This document shows, piece after piece, positions 18,885 to 28,936 of a DNA stretch of 64,000 bases (position 1 is its first letter; every line of letters begins with the position of its first letter). The stretch spans positions 425,246 to 489,245 of the forward strand of contig NZ_KB851218.1 of assembly GCF_000368265.1 (NCBI RefSeq). Reading direction: 5' to 3'. The DNA is from Acinetobacter brisouisimilis (GTDB lineage Bacteria; Pseudomonadota; Gammaproteobacteria; Pseudomonadales; Moraxellaceae). The position numbers and the translations under genes were made by a program. Under the pieces are notes generated by a model that was not told where the DNA came from, ran no database searches, and was given only the letters and a program-made list of their open reading frames with translations.

Positions 18885-20171
18885 TTATTTGTAAGATGCT
18901 TCATAAGCTTTTGCTTTGTCTTCGTCGAATTGCTTCTGCCATTTACTGATGACTAGTACAGCCAAGGCATTACCAACCACGTTAAGTGCAGTACGTGCCA
19001 TATCTAAAATACGGTCAACACCTGCAATAAACGCCAGACCTTCCAGTGGAATACCGACTGAACCCAAAGTCGCCAATAACACCACGAAAGATACGCCAGG
19101 AACACCTGCGATCCCTTTCGATGTCACCATGAGGGTCAAGACCAGCACGATTTCTTGAGTAATCGACAAGTCAATACCGTAAAGCTGAGCAATAAAGATC
19201 GCTGCGATACTTTGATAGAGTGTTGAACCATCAAGGTTGAATGAATAACCTGTTGGTACGACAAAGCTCGCAATGGCTTTTGGTGCACCGTAAGCTTCCA
19301 TTTTTTCCATGATACGTGGCAAAACGGTTTCAGAGCTTGCAGTTGAGTACGCCAAAATCAATTCGTCTTTAAGAATCTTGATCAGGGTAAAAATGTTTAG
19401 ACCACAGATTTTTGCCACCAGACCGAGTACACCGATACCGAAGAACAAAATTGCACCATAAACCAAAATCACCAGTTTTGCCAAAGGCACTAAAGATGCA
19501 AAACCGAAAGTTGCTACAGTCGCTGTAATCAGTGCAAATACACCCACAGGCGCATAGAGCATGATCATGTGTGTGACTTTAAACATCGATTCAGAAACTG
19601 CTTTCAACACATTCAGTAATGGTTGTTTGGTTTCTACAGGAAGAGCAGCTAAACCAATCCCGAACATTACCGAGAAGAAAATAATCGGTAACATCTGCCC
19701 ACTTGCCATCGCACTGAAGATGTTCGATGGAATAAGGGACAAGATCGTTTGCATCAAACCATGAGATTGCGATTTTACTTCTTCAGTCGTATGTTCATAT
19801 TGGGAAATATCCACTTTATGAAGCAACGACATGTCAACGCCTGTACCAGGATGGAAGACATTGGCACACAAGATACCGACAACAATCGCAATTGTGGTAA
19901 TAATTTCAAAGTAAAGAATGGTTTTTACACCCAAGATCCCAAGCTTTTTGGAATCTCCAACCCCGGCAATACCCAAGATTAAAGTTGAAATCACAATCGG
20001 TACAACGATCATCTTGATCAAGTTAATAAAAATTTGACCGGCTGGTTTCAAAAAGTTATTCACAACATTTTGCTGAATATCGGGTTGGTTGTGTAAAATT
20101 GTTCCCACAACGATACCCAAAATCAATGCAATTAAGATTTGCCAGGCAAGACTAATCTTGAATTTATTCAT
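18885..20171 (-). CDS. gltP: Glutamate/aspartate:proton symporter
   Basis: 428 residues. The protein is close to E. coli GltP through its whole length: LAWQILIALILGIVVG at the start, IKMIVVPIVISTLILGIAGVGD, the re-entrant loop ILAYSTASSETVLP, NLDGSTLYQSIAAIFIAQ and TSKGIAGVPGVSFVVL, which carries the substrate-binding residues of the DAACS family. It imports glutamate and aspartate with protons. It is monocistronic, preceded by a possible promoter at 20298-20326. Confidence 0.95.
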   Translation of the reverse strand: MNKFKISLAWQILIALILGIVVGTILHNQPDIQQNVVNNFLKPAGQIFINLIKMIVVPIVISTLILGIAGVGDSKKLGILGVKTILYFEIITTIAIVVGILCANVFHPGTGVDMSLLHKVDISQYEHTTEEVKSQSHGLMQTILSLIPSNIFSAMASGQMLPIIFFSVMFGIGLAALPVETKQPLLNVLKAVSESMFKVTHMIMLYAPVGVFALITATVATFGFASLVPLAKLVILVYGAILFFGIGVLGLVAKICGLNIFTLIKILKDELILAYSTASSETVLPRIMEKMEAYGAPKAIASFVVPTGYSFNLDGSTLYQSIAAIFIAQLYGIDLSITQEIVLVLTLMVTSKGIAGVPGVSFVVLLATLGSVGIPLEGLAFIAGVDRILDMARTALNVVGNALAVLVISKWQKQFDEDKAKAYEASYK

Positions 20172-20297
20172 AGGCTGAGACCTTATACGATCCAGTTAGT
20201 TGTCCACAGTAATGTGGCAGACATTAACGACGGAAGATGGAAAAGAATAAAGCATATAAGTCGAAATCCAATTTCGAGGCCGCTCCAAAATGGGACT

Positions 20298-20326
20298 ACT
20301 CTACTCATGGGTTATTCTCTCGTCAA
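20298..20326 (-). promoter_or_regulatory. Possible gltP promoter
   Basis: On the minus strand TTGACG (20321-20326) is followed after 17 bp by TAGAGT (20298-20303), giving a leader of about 120 nt before the gltP start. The -10 element matches only four of six consensus positions. Confidence 0.4.
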
Positions 20327-20650
20327 CATAAAAAAATTACAAACAACGAACAAAAAAAACCTGCAATAAAAAATATTTATTTAATTCAAAATGTTATTTT
20401 TACTTTTAAATTTATTTTTTTATTAAGAATTTATTAACAATTCATTAAAACATCTTACTCCATATGAATAAAATATCAAAAACATAACTATAAGTTATTA
20501 TTTTTCATATATTTAATTTCTATTTTTTTATAAAAACCTCCAATATTAATTGGAAAAATGTCTAATTGCTTAAAATTCCAATTTATGCTTTAAAAGTTCA
20601 TGGTTTCGAGGTCATCTGTTGTATTCATACGTATAAACACGCCCCTAAAG

Positions 20651-20668
20651 CCCGCTATAATATGCGGG
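20651..20668 (+). promoter_or_regulatory. -10 element of pgm inside an inverted repeat
   Basis: TATAAT at 20656-20661 sits within CCCGC-TATAATAT-GCGGG, a 5-bp inverted repeat around the -10 box, about 38 bp before the pgm ATG. No good -35 is found at 16-18 bp. This may be a promoter whose -10 is flanked by an operator, or it may be chance. Confidence 0.45.
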
Positions 20669-20698
20669 TCAAATAACCATATTATTCCTCTGTAAATC

Positions 20699-22069
20699 AT
20701 GACTAAACTCAGCTGTTTTAAAGCCTACGACATTCGAGGCAAACTCGAAACTGAACTTAACAAAGAAATTGCCTATAAAATTGGTCGTGCTTACGGTCAA
20801 ATCTATCAACCTAAAACCGTTGCAGTAGGCTGCGATGTGCGTCTTAGTAGTGAAAGCCTCAAACAAGCCACGATTCGCGGTTTAAACGATGCAGGGGTCA
20901 ATGTGCTTGACTTGGGCATGACAGGAACAGAAGAAGTCTACTTTGCAGCTTTTCATCTCGATGTTCAGGGTGGAATTGAAGTGACCGCAAGTCACAACCC
21001 GATGGACTATAATGGCATGAAACTGGTGCGGGAAAATGCCCGCCCGATCAGTGCCGATACAGGCTTAAAAGAGATTCAGGCATTGGCTGAAACGGCTGCA
21101 TTTACTGAAGTCAGTCAGAAAGGAACCACTCAAAGCTATAATATTCTAGCTGAGTTTGTGCAACATCTTTTGACTTACATTCAACCTGAAAAAATTCGCC
21201 CGCTAAAACTGGTGGTCAATGCAGGTAATGGTGCCGCAGGTCATGTAATTGATGCCATTGAAACACAATTTCAAGCCCTCAATGTCCCTATCGAATTTAT
21301 CAAGGTTCATCATGAAGCCGATGGCACATTCCCAAATGGCATTCCTAACCCATTGCTGATTGAAAACCGTGACAGCACTTCACAAGCCGTGATTGCACAT
21401 CAAGCCGATATGGGCATCGCATGGGATGGCGACTTTGACCGCTGCTTCCTGTTCGATGAAAAAGGTCAGTTTATTGAAGGCTATTATATTGTCGGTTTAC
21501 TGGCACAAGCCTTCTTGTTACAACATCCAAATGAAAAGATTGTGCATGATCCTCGTCTGGTCTGGAACACACAAGATCTTGTCGAGAAATACCAAGGGCA
21601 AACGATACAGTCCAAATCAGGTCATGCTTTTATTAAGCAAATCATGCGTGAAGAAAATGCGATTTATGGTGGTGAAATGAGTGCCCACCACTATTTCCGT
21701 GATTTCGCCTACTGTGATAGCGGCATGATTCCATGGCTATTGGTCGCAAACCTCTTGTCTGAAACCCAACAATCTTTGTCGAGTCTGGTCGAAGACATGA
21801 TTGCCAAGTTCCCATGCAGCGGTGAAATCAACTTTAAAGTCGCTGACAGCCAAGCAACAATTCAGAAAATTTTTGATCATTATGCCGATCAAAACCCGAT
21901 CATTGACCGTACCGATGGCGTGAGCCTGGACTTTGGTGCATGGCGTGTCAATGTTCGTTCTTCTAATACTGAACCGCTGTTACGCTTAAACATTGAAAGT
22001 CGTCGTGATAAACAACCTCGCCCAATGCAAAGCTATGTGGATGAACTTTCAGCCATGATTCAAAGTTAA
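20699..22069 (+). CDS. pgm: Phosphomannomutase/phosphoglucomutase at the edge of the capsule locus
   Basis: 456 residues, AlgC/ManB type. It interconverts 1- and 6-phosphates of glucose or mannose and so feeds galU (UDP-glucose). Catalytic serine motif [13 protein letters not shown] near residue 100, metal-binding DGDFDR near 243, sugar-binding [13 protein letters not shown] near 325 and phosphate-binding [15 protein letters not shown] near 420 are intact. In Acinetobacter pgm is the conserved end gene of the K locus and is transcribed towards it, as here. Confidence 0.93.
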   Translation: MTKLSCFKAYDIRGKLETELNKEIAYKIGRAYGQIYQPKTVAVGCDVRLSSESLKQATIRGLNDAGVNVLDLGMTGTEEVYFAAFHLDVQGGIEVTASHNPMDYNGMKLVRENARPISADTGLKEIQALAETAAFTEVSQKGTTQSYNILAEFVQHLLTYIQPEKIRPLKLVVNAGNGAAGHVIDAIETQFQALNVPIEFIKVHHEADGTFPNGIPNPLLIENRDSTSQAVIAHQADMGIAWDGDFDRCFLFDEKGQFIEGYYIVGLLAQAFLLQHPNEKIVHDPRLVWNTQDLVEKYQGQTIQSKSGHAFIKQIMREENAIYGGEMSAHHYFRDFAYCDSGMIPWLLVANLLSETQQSLSSLVEDMIAKFPCSGEINFKVADSQATIQKIFDHYADQNPIIDRTDGVSLDFGAWRVNVRSSNTEPLLRLNIESRRDKQPRPMQSYVDELSAMIQS

Positions 22070-22092
22070 TCACGGTTGATCATTCAGTAATT

Positions 22093-22123
22093 AAAAAAGC
22101 TCGGTAGTTGACCGAGCTTTTTT
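22093..22123. terminator. Bidirectional terminator between pgm and pgt1
   Basis: Stem GCTCGGT/ACCGAGC with loop AGTTG, flanked by A6 and T6. It lies between the convergent genes pgm and the phosphoglycerol transferase gene. Confidence 0.88.
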
Positions 22124-22128
22124 AATGC

Positions 22129-23967
22129 TTAATTGACTATTTGAGGCTTGAGCAACTGATAAGTAAAGTTTTGTCCATTTAAGGTATCATTATTTAAGGC
22201 TTTATATTGATCCAGCAATTGTGCCTTATCAAACTGACACGATGCTTTTTCATGAATAAATTTCTGATGGATCACATCATAGCATCGTGAAACACGCTCA
22301 ATAAACTGATAGTACGGTGGCAACGGCAAATTCGCCAGATGCAAAATTTTCGGTGCTAAAAAACTGGTTGATATATACGGCTGTGCCAGTATTTTGCGCT
22401 GTACAGGATAATTACTCCACAATAGCAACGGCGTTTGGTAAGCATTCAGCTCCTCACGATTCGGGTCATTCTCAAAATAATGATATTCATCATAGACATT
22501 TTGTAAATTGGGCAAATGATCTCCAAAAGCAACCACAATGGTTGGGCGACCTAGGGTTTTGACAAATTCAGTCAAATCCCGAATATGCTGATCGGCACGC
22601 GCCACCCCTGCACTATAGGTTGCCATTTTCTGTTGTGCGCTTTCTGACAGGTTCGGGTTGAGTTTATAGGACTGTGTCCCATAGCGATCATCCGAATACA
22701 TCGGATGATTTTCGACCGTAATCGCATAAATAAATTTTGGCTGATCGCTCGCTAAATTCAACTCGGTTTTAATCGAATTAAAAATCACATCATCATTCGC
22801 CCAACCCGCCTGATTAAACAACGTGGCGTGATTGGATGAATTCATCATATTTTCCAGAGACACAAACTTGTTAAAGCCCATCTGCTGATAAACACGGTTA
22901 CGGTTGTAGTAATAACGCCAGTTGTTGTGCATGGCAATAGTGTCATAACCCAAGCTATTCAAATACAGTGGTAATGAATAAATCGGTTTACGGATTTTTG
23001 CCACATAAACCAGTTCGTTACGAAAGAAAATGGTGTTTAAACTGGTGAGTGCCTCAAATTCAACATTGGCAGTTCCACCACCAAACGATGGAGACAAAAG
23101 TGCCGACACCCGATTTTGACTGGTAAATGGGGTGAGATTTTTGGGCAATTTTTTATCGAGTCGTCGTGGATTCCACATCGACTCATCCATGACCACCACA
23201 ATATTCGGTTGTACTGTGGTCGAAGATGTCGGAGGACTTGTTGCAACTGAAGTCTCCAAAGGTTTAAAAATCTGTTGGATGGTTTCACGTGAAACCGTTT
23301 CATGCGGTAAAAAAGCTTCAGTTAAGCTGTCCAAAATTTTCGACATGAAAAATGTGGTAAAGCCAAAATTCTGAATTTTACGAAAATCGCCCATCCAGTC
23401 ACTGCGGGTATTGGGAAAGCCCGACATATTTAAACAAATGTTGGGATAATCAGGTTTACTGCATGCCCCTATCGGGCTTTTGATATAGTTTAAATAAATT
23501 GCTGAACAGAACATCACCACACCCAGTGTAATCTGTAGCAAATAAGTTTTGAGTAATGTCGTTTTTTCTTTTTTAAAACAGAAAATTAGCACTGCGAAAA
23601 ATATGGCAATAAAGGCAAAAAAAGCAATTTTAAGTGCCAGAGGTGCAGCCTTGAAGGCTTCTGAAAACAATAAAATATCGTCAGGGCTAAAGTTGGTGGA
23701 GAGATATTTTTCTTTTTTAAAATTAATAAATTCAATCAAACCGACAAAAATCTGACTGAGTACCAACGCGGTATATTGTCGCCTGAACAGTGCAGCAAAC
23801 AGCAAAATCAAGCTGTAATTAAATACACAGGACATCAATGTCTTGGCAAGGCGGTCTGCAAAGAAACCATCAAGGAAGAAATTCCAGTTAGAAGCAAGAT
23901 AGATTGAAAAAAATGTAGAAAAACAAGCCACAAGCAAAAATAGTATTTGCTGGCGTAAGGTGTTCAT
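22129..23967 (-). CDS. pgt1: LTA-synthase-like phosphoglycerol transferase
   Basis: 612 residues. Five membrane segments lie in the first 160 residues, followed by a large periplasmic sulfatase-fold domain from about residue 250. The domain opens NIVVVMDESMW with metal ligand Glu262; the nucleophilic threonine is Thr299 in FGGGTANVEFEALTS; and the late metal site is GDH at 482-484. Such enzymes move phosphoglycerol from a lipid donor onto surface glycans. In Acinetobacter K loci a gene of this type (pgt1) sits between gne1 and pgm, exactly this position. It has its own promoter upstream and is separated from gne1 by a terminator. Confidence 0.85.
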   Translation of the reverse strand: MNTLRQQILFLLVACFSTFFSIYLASNWNFFLDGFFADRLAKTLMSCVFNYSLILLFAALFRRQYTALVLSQIFVGLIEFINFKKEKYLSTNFSPDDILLFSEAFKAAPLALKIAFFAFIAIFFAVLIFCFKKEKTTLLKTYLLQITLGVVMFCSAIYLNYIKSPIGACSKPDYPNICLNMSGFPNTRSDWMGDFRKIQNFGFTTFFMSKILDSLTEAFLPHETVSRETIQQIFKPLETSVATSPPTSSTTVQPNIVVVMDESMWNPRRLDKKLPKNLTPFTSQNRVSALLSPSFGGGTANVEFEALTSLNTIFFRNELVYVAKIRKPIYSLPLYLNSLGYDTIAMHNNWRYYYNRNRVYQQMGFNKFVSLENMMNSSNHATLFNQAGWANDDVIFNSIKTELNLASDQPKFIYAITVENHPMYSDDRYGTQSYKLNPNLSESAQQKMATYSAGVARADQHIRDLTEFVKTLGRPTIVVAFGDHLPNLQNVYDEYHYFENDPNREELNAYQTPLLLWSNYPVQRKILAQPYISTSFLAPKILHLANLPLPPYYQFIERVSRCYDVIHQKFIHEKASCQFDKAQLLDQYKALNNDTLNGQNFTYQLLKPQIVN

Positions 23968-24004
23968 AAGGCAGGAGCAAGGAGATTAATCAAACAGATG
24001 GTAA

Positions 24005-24013
24005 ATTATAGCA
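24005..24013 (-). promoter_or_regulatory. Extended -10 promoter for pgt1
   Basis: On the minus strand TGCTATAAT is an extended -10 element (TGnTATAAT), 38-46 bp before the pgt1 start codon. The -35 region is poor, as is usual with extended -10 promoters. Confidence 0.5.
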
Positions 24014-24042
24014 AAAGATTGTCAGCCCTACGGGAAAGCGCC

Positions 24043-24067
24043 AATAAAAATGGCGCTTTCAGCGCCA
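24043..24067 (-). terminator. Terminator of the capsule operon behind gne1
   Basis: On the minus strand TGGCGC-TGAAA-GCGCCA is followed by TTTTTATT, 19 bp after the gne1 stop. An alternative, longer hairpin (24034-24060) overlaps it. It should separate the main operon from pgt1. Confidence 0.7.
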
Positions 24068-24085
24068 TCTCTATAATTGTATGAA

Positions 24086-25102
24086 TTATCGATAACCTTG
24101 TGGATTCTGTTTTTGCCAGTTCCAGCTATGTTTCAGCATATCCTCTAACTGATACTGTGGCTGCCAGCCCAATTCTGCAATCGCGCGAGCATTATCTGCA
24201 AAACAGGTGGCAATATCACCTGCACGGCGTGGAGCGAATTCAAAGGCAATCGTCACATCATTAATCTGTTCAAAGCTGTTTTTAATTTCAAGAACCGAAA
24301 AACCCCGTCCTGTACCAATATTCCATGCTCGACAACCCTGCTGTTGCAAACGGTTTTTCAGCGCGCAAACATGAGCATTAGCCAAGTCCACCACATGAAT
24401 ATAGTCCCGCACCCCTGTGCCATCAGGCGTGTCATAATCATTACCAAAGATCGATAATTTTTCGCGTTTACCCACAGCAACCTGTGTGATATACGGCATT
24501 AAATTGTTGGGAATGCCTTGTGGATCTTCACCGATATGCCCCGTTGGGTGTGCGCCGACAGGGTTAAAATAGCGTAATAAAGCAAATGACCAGCGCTCAT
24601 CAGACGCTGCCAGTTTTTCCAGCATTTGCTCAACGACTAGCTTGGTATAACCATAGTTATTATTCGGCATTGCAGTTGGCATGTTTTCATTTAAAGGCGA
24701 TGGATGCGCATCACCATATACTGTCGCAGACGAGCTAAAGACTAGACGAAATACCCCCGCCCGCTGCATTGCCTGTACCAAGTTGATACTGCCAGAAATA
24801 TTATGATCAAAATAAGTGAGCGGGATCTGCTGGCTTTCACCTACAGCTTTTAACCCTGCAAAATGGATCACTGCATCAATCGCCTGCTCGGCAAAAATCT
24901 GATCCAGTACTTGGCTGTCGCGAATATCACCTTCGACAAATTTCAGCGATTTTCCTGCAATTTTTTGTACGCGCTGCAAGGCTTCAGGTGAGCTGTTACT
25001 GAGATTATCCAGCACCAGTACTTCATAACCTGCTGCAAGCAAGGCGATACAGGTATGTGAACCAATATACCCAGCTCCACCCGTGACTAAAATTGTTGCC
25101 AT
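24086..25102 (-). CDS. gne1: UDP-glucose/UDP-GlcNAc 4-epimerase
   Basis: 338 residues, GalE-type extended SDR. The NAD-binding motif TGGAGYIGSHT opens the protein; SSSATVYGD and NNYGYTK near residue 148 hold the catalytic Ser/Thr and the Tyr-Lys pair. It interconverts UDP-Glc/UDP-Gal and, in Acinetobacter K loci, is named gne1 for UDP-GlcNAc/UDP-GalNAc epimerisation. Substrate preference cannot be told from sequence by eye. It follows gpi by 2 bp and is the last gene before the operon terminator. Confidence 0.93.
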   Translation of the reverse strand: MATILVTGGAGYIGSHTCIALLAAGYEVLVLDNLSNSSPEALQRVQKIAGKSLKFVEGDIRDSQVLDQIFAEQAIDAVIHFAGLKAVGESQQIPLTYFDHNISGSINLVQAMQRAGVFRLVFSSSATVYGDAHPSPLNENMPTAMPNNNYGYTKLVVEQMLEKLAASDERWSFALLRYFNPVGAHPTGHIGEDPQGIPNNLMPYITQVAVGKREKLSIFGNDYDTPDGTGVRDYIHVVDLANAHVCALKNRLQQQGCRAWNIGTGRGFSVLEIKNSFEQINDVTIAFEFAPRRAGDIATCFADNARAIAELGWQPQYQLEDMLKHSWNWQKQNPQGYR

Positions 25103-25104
25103 GT

Positions 25105-26772
25105 TTATTTTCCTAACAGAATTGTGAGTAAGCCTTGTGTGGAGGCGTCCAGTTGCAACCCATCTTGCGGCTGACCATTTAAAATCGGCAATAGCTGATT
25201 GGCAATTTCTTTACCTTTTTCCACACCCCACTGATCAAAGGGATTGATGTTCCAGATCACGGATTGTACAAAAACTTTATGTTCATAGCAGGCGATCAGC
25301 ATTCCCAAACTATATGGATTGAGCTCATCCACCAATAGAGTTGAACTGCCCTGGTTCCCCGCATACTGTTTATAAATTGGTAAATGATCCAGCTCACTTT
25401 TATCCAAAGCCTGATTACCAAATGCCAGTAAACGTGATTGTGCCAAACAGTTCGAAAGTGCCAGATGATGCTGCTCGATCAGGGCACTGGCATTTTCCAC
25501 ATAAGTAAATTGCTTAGCATTGTAACGTTGTACAGGAGCAAGAAAATCACAACTGACTGCATGTGTGCCCTGATGTAGCAACTGGTAAAATGCATGCTGG
25601 GCATTTGGACCAACTTCACCCCAAACAATCGGGCAGGTTTTCATGCTCACTTTTTGCCCATTGCGCTGAATCGATTTACCATTCGATTCCATTTCCAGTT
25701 GTTGCAAATACGCTGCAAAATACTTTAAGCGACCATCGTAAGGTAAAATCGCATGGGTCTGTACATCGAGAAAATTAGTATTCCAAACCCCAAGTAGTCC
25801 CATGAGTACTGGAATATTCTCTGCAAAATCAGCCGAGCGAAAATGCTGATCAATCGCATGCGCCCCTGCTAAAAACTGCTGAAAACCTTTAACGCCAATG
25901 GTTAAAGCAATCGGTAGGCCAATACATGACCATAGTGAATAACGACCACCCACCCAGTCCCAGAGCAGGAACTGTTTATCCGCAGCAATTCCCCATGCCG
26001 TCATCTTATCCGCTTTGGTCGATACACCAATAAAATGACTTTTCGTCACCTTATCTTGCTGCCCCAAAGCTTTTTCAAGCCACAAACGCGCAGTTTGCGC
26101 ATTAGACAGTGTATCAATCGTACCAAAAGATTTAGATGAAATAATAAACAGTGTCGTCTCAGGTCGTAGCTGATGCAGTAAATCTGAAAGCTGACTGCCA
26201 TCCATGGTCGACACAAAATGTACGTGCAACGATTTTGCTGTATTGACTTTAAAATCAGACAAAGCGTGTGTCGCCATCAGTGGCCCTAAGTCAGACCCAC
26301 CGACTCCGATATTGACCACATCCTGAATCACTTCACCTGTTGCACCGCGATATTGACCTGCATGAATTTTCTCCACCAAAGCATACATACGCTGTAATTG
26401 CTGCTGAACTTGATCAGAAAATGCAGGAAACTCAGCTGACTGTGCAGGCAACCGCAGTGCCCAATGCATCGCTGCACGCTGTTCAGTATAGTTAATCCGC
26501 TGCTCGGAAAATAAGGTTTGAATCCATTCCTTCAGCTGTTGTTGCTCAGCTAAGCGGACCAGCTGAAGGATAATCCGCTGGTCAATACGTTGTTTACTAT
26601 AATCCAGAAACAGCTGCTCAAACCGCAATGAAAACCGCTGAAAACGCTCAGCATCCAGCTCGAATAACTCTGTCAGATGTAACTGTGACATCGTGTCAGC
26701 CAAACTGCTGAGTTGTTGCTGAGCCAAACTGGTTTGGTGTTTGGGGAAATGGGTAATATTTTCTTCTGTCAT
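25105..26772 (-). CDS. gpi: Glucose-6-phosphate isomerase
   Basis: 555 residues. It interconverts glucose-6-P and fructose-6-P, linking glycolysis to both pgm/galU and glm[55 protein letters not shown] and [13 protein letters not shown] are the family motifs, with the catalytic Glu and His in place. The start overlaps the end of ugd by 4 bp (translational coupling). It is a standard gene of the conserved Acinetobacter K module. Confidence 0.96.
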   Translation of the reverse strand: MTEENITHFPKHQTSLAQQQLSSLADTMSQLHLTELFELDAERFQRFSLRFEQLFLDYSKQRIDQRIILQLVRLAEQQQLKEWIQTLFSEQRINYTEQRAAMHWALRLPAQSAEFPAFSDQVQQQLQRMYALVEKIHAGQYRGATGEVIQDVVNIGVGGSDLGPLMATHALSDFKVNTAKSLHVHFVSTMDGSQLSDLLHQLRPETTLFIISSKSFGTIDTLSNAQTARLWLEKALGQQDKVTKSHFIGVSTKADKMTAWGIAADKQFLLWDWVGGRYSLWSCIGLPIALTIGVKGFQQFLAGAHAIDQHFRSADFAENIPVLMGLLGVWNTNFLDVQTHAILPYDGRLKYFAAYLQQLEMESNGKSIQRNGQKVSMKTCPIVWGEVGPNAQHAFYQLLHQGTHAVSCDFLAPVQRYNAKQFTYVENASALIEQHHLALSNCLAQSRLLAFGNQALDKSELDHLPIYKQYAGNQGSSTLLVDELNPYSLGMLIACYEHKVFVQSVIWNINPFDQWGVEKGKEIANQLLPILNGQPQDGLQLDASTQGLLTILLGK

Positions 26773-28028
26773 TGTCGACCAACCCCTGCGTAGGCAAAAC
26801 CTTGTGCCTTCACATAATCAGGATCATAAATATTGCGTCCATCCAGAATTAAAGGATGCTGCATCAACTGATGCAAAAGACGATAATCTAAACTTAAATA
26901 CTGTTTCCATGCCGTAAGCAAACACAGTGCTGCTGCACCTTGCGTGGCTTCATACTGATCTTCACACAACACCAAATCAGCACGGTTTCCATATTGCTCG
27001 GCAATCAGTGGCAAGGCCTGTGGATCATGTAATTGCACGATTGCACCTTGTGCCCAAAGCGCTTGCAACATGGTATGAATCGGAGAGTAATCCGTGCGTG
27101 GTGTGTCCTCTTTAAACGAAGCACCCCAAATTGCAATGACTTTGCCTTTCAGATCACACTGATAATAATTCCAAAGCTTGCGGAACAGGATTTCTTTTTG
27201 TTGTTCATTAATTTCCCAGACCTGCTCCAACAACTGACCTTTCACCCCTGCGTCGGCGATGGTTTTAGACAGCGTTAAAATATCGTGGGAAAAGTTTGCG
27301 CCGCCAAAGCCCGCGCCTGCTGCCAAATAACTCGAACCGATTCGATTATCTGCACCAAGACCTAAGCGAACATTGGCAATATCAATATTGAGTTTTTCTG
27401 CAACCTGAGCCAGATCATTCATATAACTAATGCGTGTTGCCAACATGCCTGAAATACTGAGTTTAGTGAACTCAGCATCCAGAATTGGCATAAAGACATA
27501 ATGATGATTTGCGCGATAAAAAGGTCGTAAAATCTCTTTGATTTGTGGCTTCACATCCAGATGATCAATACCAATCACCACATGAGAAACTTGTAAGACG
27601 CTATTAATGGCATTACCTTCTTGCACCATATCTGGCAAATAACACCAATAATCTTGAGGCAATTTTTGTTTTAAGGCTGTTGTCCCATTTAAACCAAAGC
27701 TAGACCCATTAATCATTAACTTCGGATGAATAATCGGCTGTTGTTGTAAATAATTTAAAATAAAATCAACTTGTTGTTCTTCATTACTATTAAAAGCGAA
27801 AAAATAAGCATCTATATGTAAAGGAATCTCTGCTAAATCACATATTGATAATCTTTTTGTCTGTGCCTGAGTAGAGATGAGCTGATTAACCGTTTTATCT
27901 TGATATTGGATAGAACTCGTTTGATCGTCACTTGAATATGGACTCCAAAAAACCTGATGTCCATATTCTGCAAATAACCCAGCCATAACGCCCGCATTCA
28001 ATGTCGCTCCATAAACTGCGATTTTCAT
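26769..28028 (-). CDS. ugd: UDP-glucose 6-dehydrogenase-like protein lacking the catalytic cysteine
   Basis: 419 residues in the ugd position of the K module. The C-terminal two thirds follow the nucleotide-sugar dehydrogenase plan: [23 protein letters not shown] (Lys189), [10 protein letters not shown], and the UDP-binding domain with ASFKEDTP and ILDGRNIYD. However the active-site motif, GFGGxCFxKD in the family, here reads [10 protein letters not shown], so the cysteine is Asn245 and the lysine His248; the catalytic Asn four residues after Lys189 is Ser193. The N-terminal GxGYVG nucleotide loop is also changed, to YGATLNAGV. The protein looks intact and its gene is in frame, so this is divergence, not decay. 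UDP-glucuronate synthesis by the normal mechanism is doubtful. Confidence 0.8.
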   Translation of the reverse strand: MKIAVYGATLNAGVMAGLFAEYGHQVFWSPYSSDDQTSSIQYQDKTVNQLISTQAQTKRLSICDLAEIPLHIDAYFFAFNSNEEQQVDFILNYLQQQPIIHPKLMINGSSFGLNGTTALKQKLPQDYWCYLPDMVQEGNAINSVLQVSHVVIGIDHLDVKPQIKEILRPFYRANHHYVFMPILDAEFTKLSISGMLATRISYMNDLAQVAEKLNIDIANVRLGLGADNRIGSSYLAAGAGFGGANFSHDILTLSKTIADAGVKGQLLEQVWEINEQQKEILFRKLWNYYQCDLKGKVIAIWGASFKEDTPRTDYSPIHTMLQALWAQGAIVQLHDPQALPLIAEQYGNRADLVLCEDQYEATQGAAALCLLTAWKQYLSLDYRLLHQLMQHPLILDGRNIYDPDYVKAQGFAYAGVGRQ

Positions 28029-28043
28029 GGCATTTCGTCTCTC

Positions 28044-28919
28044 TTAAAGTTTCAGTTCCTGAATGAGTTCAATAAACTTTTCACCCAATTTAGGATGCTC
28101 AACAGCATAATGTAATACAGCCTTGAGGTAACCTAGCTTACTACCACAGTCAAATGTGACACCAGACATACGATAGGCTTCGACCACATCAGTGTGTTGC
28201 AGCATGGCAATCGCATCGGTCAGCTGGATTTCATTGCCTGCGCCTTTCGGTGTCTGCTGTAATAACTGCATGATTTTGGCAGGTAAAATATAACGCCCGA
28301 CCACAGACAAATTGCTTGGTGCAGTGCCTACAGCAGGTTTTTCAATAATGCCCTGCATGACTATACTTTGCCCTTCAACAGGGACTGTATTCACATCAAC
28401 AATGCCATATTGATCGACCAAATGGTCAGGCACTGCTTCAACCATAATTTGCGCAGCTTGTACCTGTTGGTAACGCGCTGCCATTTGCGCCAAATCATTT
28501 TGCTCAGTTTGGCTTTTGACCAAAACATCAGGCAACAATACGGCAAATGGTTCATCACCAATCAATGACTTGGCGCACAATACTGCATGCCCCAAACCCA
28601 AAGGCTGCGGCTGGCGCACACTCACAATACTGACGTGCTCAGGGACAATCTGGCGAATCTCTGCCAACAAGTCCCATTTTTGTTTTTGTTCTAATGTGGT
28701 TTCAAGTTCAAAATTACGGTCAAAATAGTTTTCAATCGAAGCTTTTGAAGAATGTGTCACCAAAATAATCTGTTCGATACCCGCTTCAACCGCTTCACGT
28801 ACCACATATTCAATTGCAGGGCGATCAACCACGGTGACCATTTCTTTTGGAATTGACTTGCTGGCAGGTAAAAACCGGGTTCCCAAGCCTGCAACAGGCA
28901 AAATCGCTTTTTTAATCAT
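28044..28919 (-). CDS. galU: UTP-glucose-1-phosphate uridylyltransferase
   Basis: 291 residues. It makes UDP-glucose from UTP and glucose-1-P supplied by pgm. LPVAGLGTRFLPASKSIPKEM carries the nucleotide-binding loop; LGLGHAVLCAK, LLPDVLV and FDCGSKLGYLKA are conserved GalU motifs. It lies 15 bp upstream of ugd and 17 bp downstream of itrA in the same operon. Confidence 0.96.
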   Translation of the reverse strand: MIKKAILPVAGLGTRFLPASKSIPKEMVTVVDRPAIEYVVREAVEAGIEQIILVTHSSKASIENYFDRNFELETTLEQKQKWDLLAEIRQIVPEHVSIVSVRQPQPLGLGHAVLCAKSLIGDEPFAVLLPDVLVKSQTEQNDLAQMAARYQQVQAAQIMVEAVPDHLVDQYGIVDVNTVPVEGQSIVMQGIIEKPAVGTAPSNLSVVGRYILPAKIMQLLQQTPKGAGNEIQLTDAIAMLQHTDVVEAYRMSGVTFDCGSKLGYLKAVLHYAVEHPKLGEKFIELIQELKL

Positions 28920-28936
28920 TCATTCATTCACTATTA

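Larger units (their letters stand above)
20172..20698. other. Divergent promoter region between gltP and pgm
   Basis: 527 bp without a gene. The gltP-proximal 150 bp have ordinary composition; the middle (20330-20560) is extremely AT-rich. Candidate promoters for both flanking genes are listed separately. No hairpin terminator or repeat is obvious in the middle. Confidence 0.5.
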
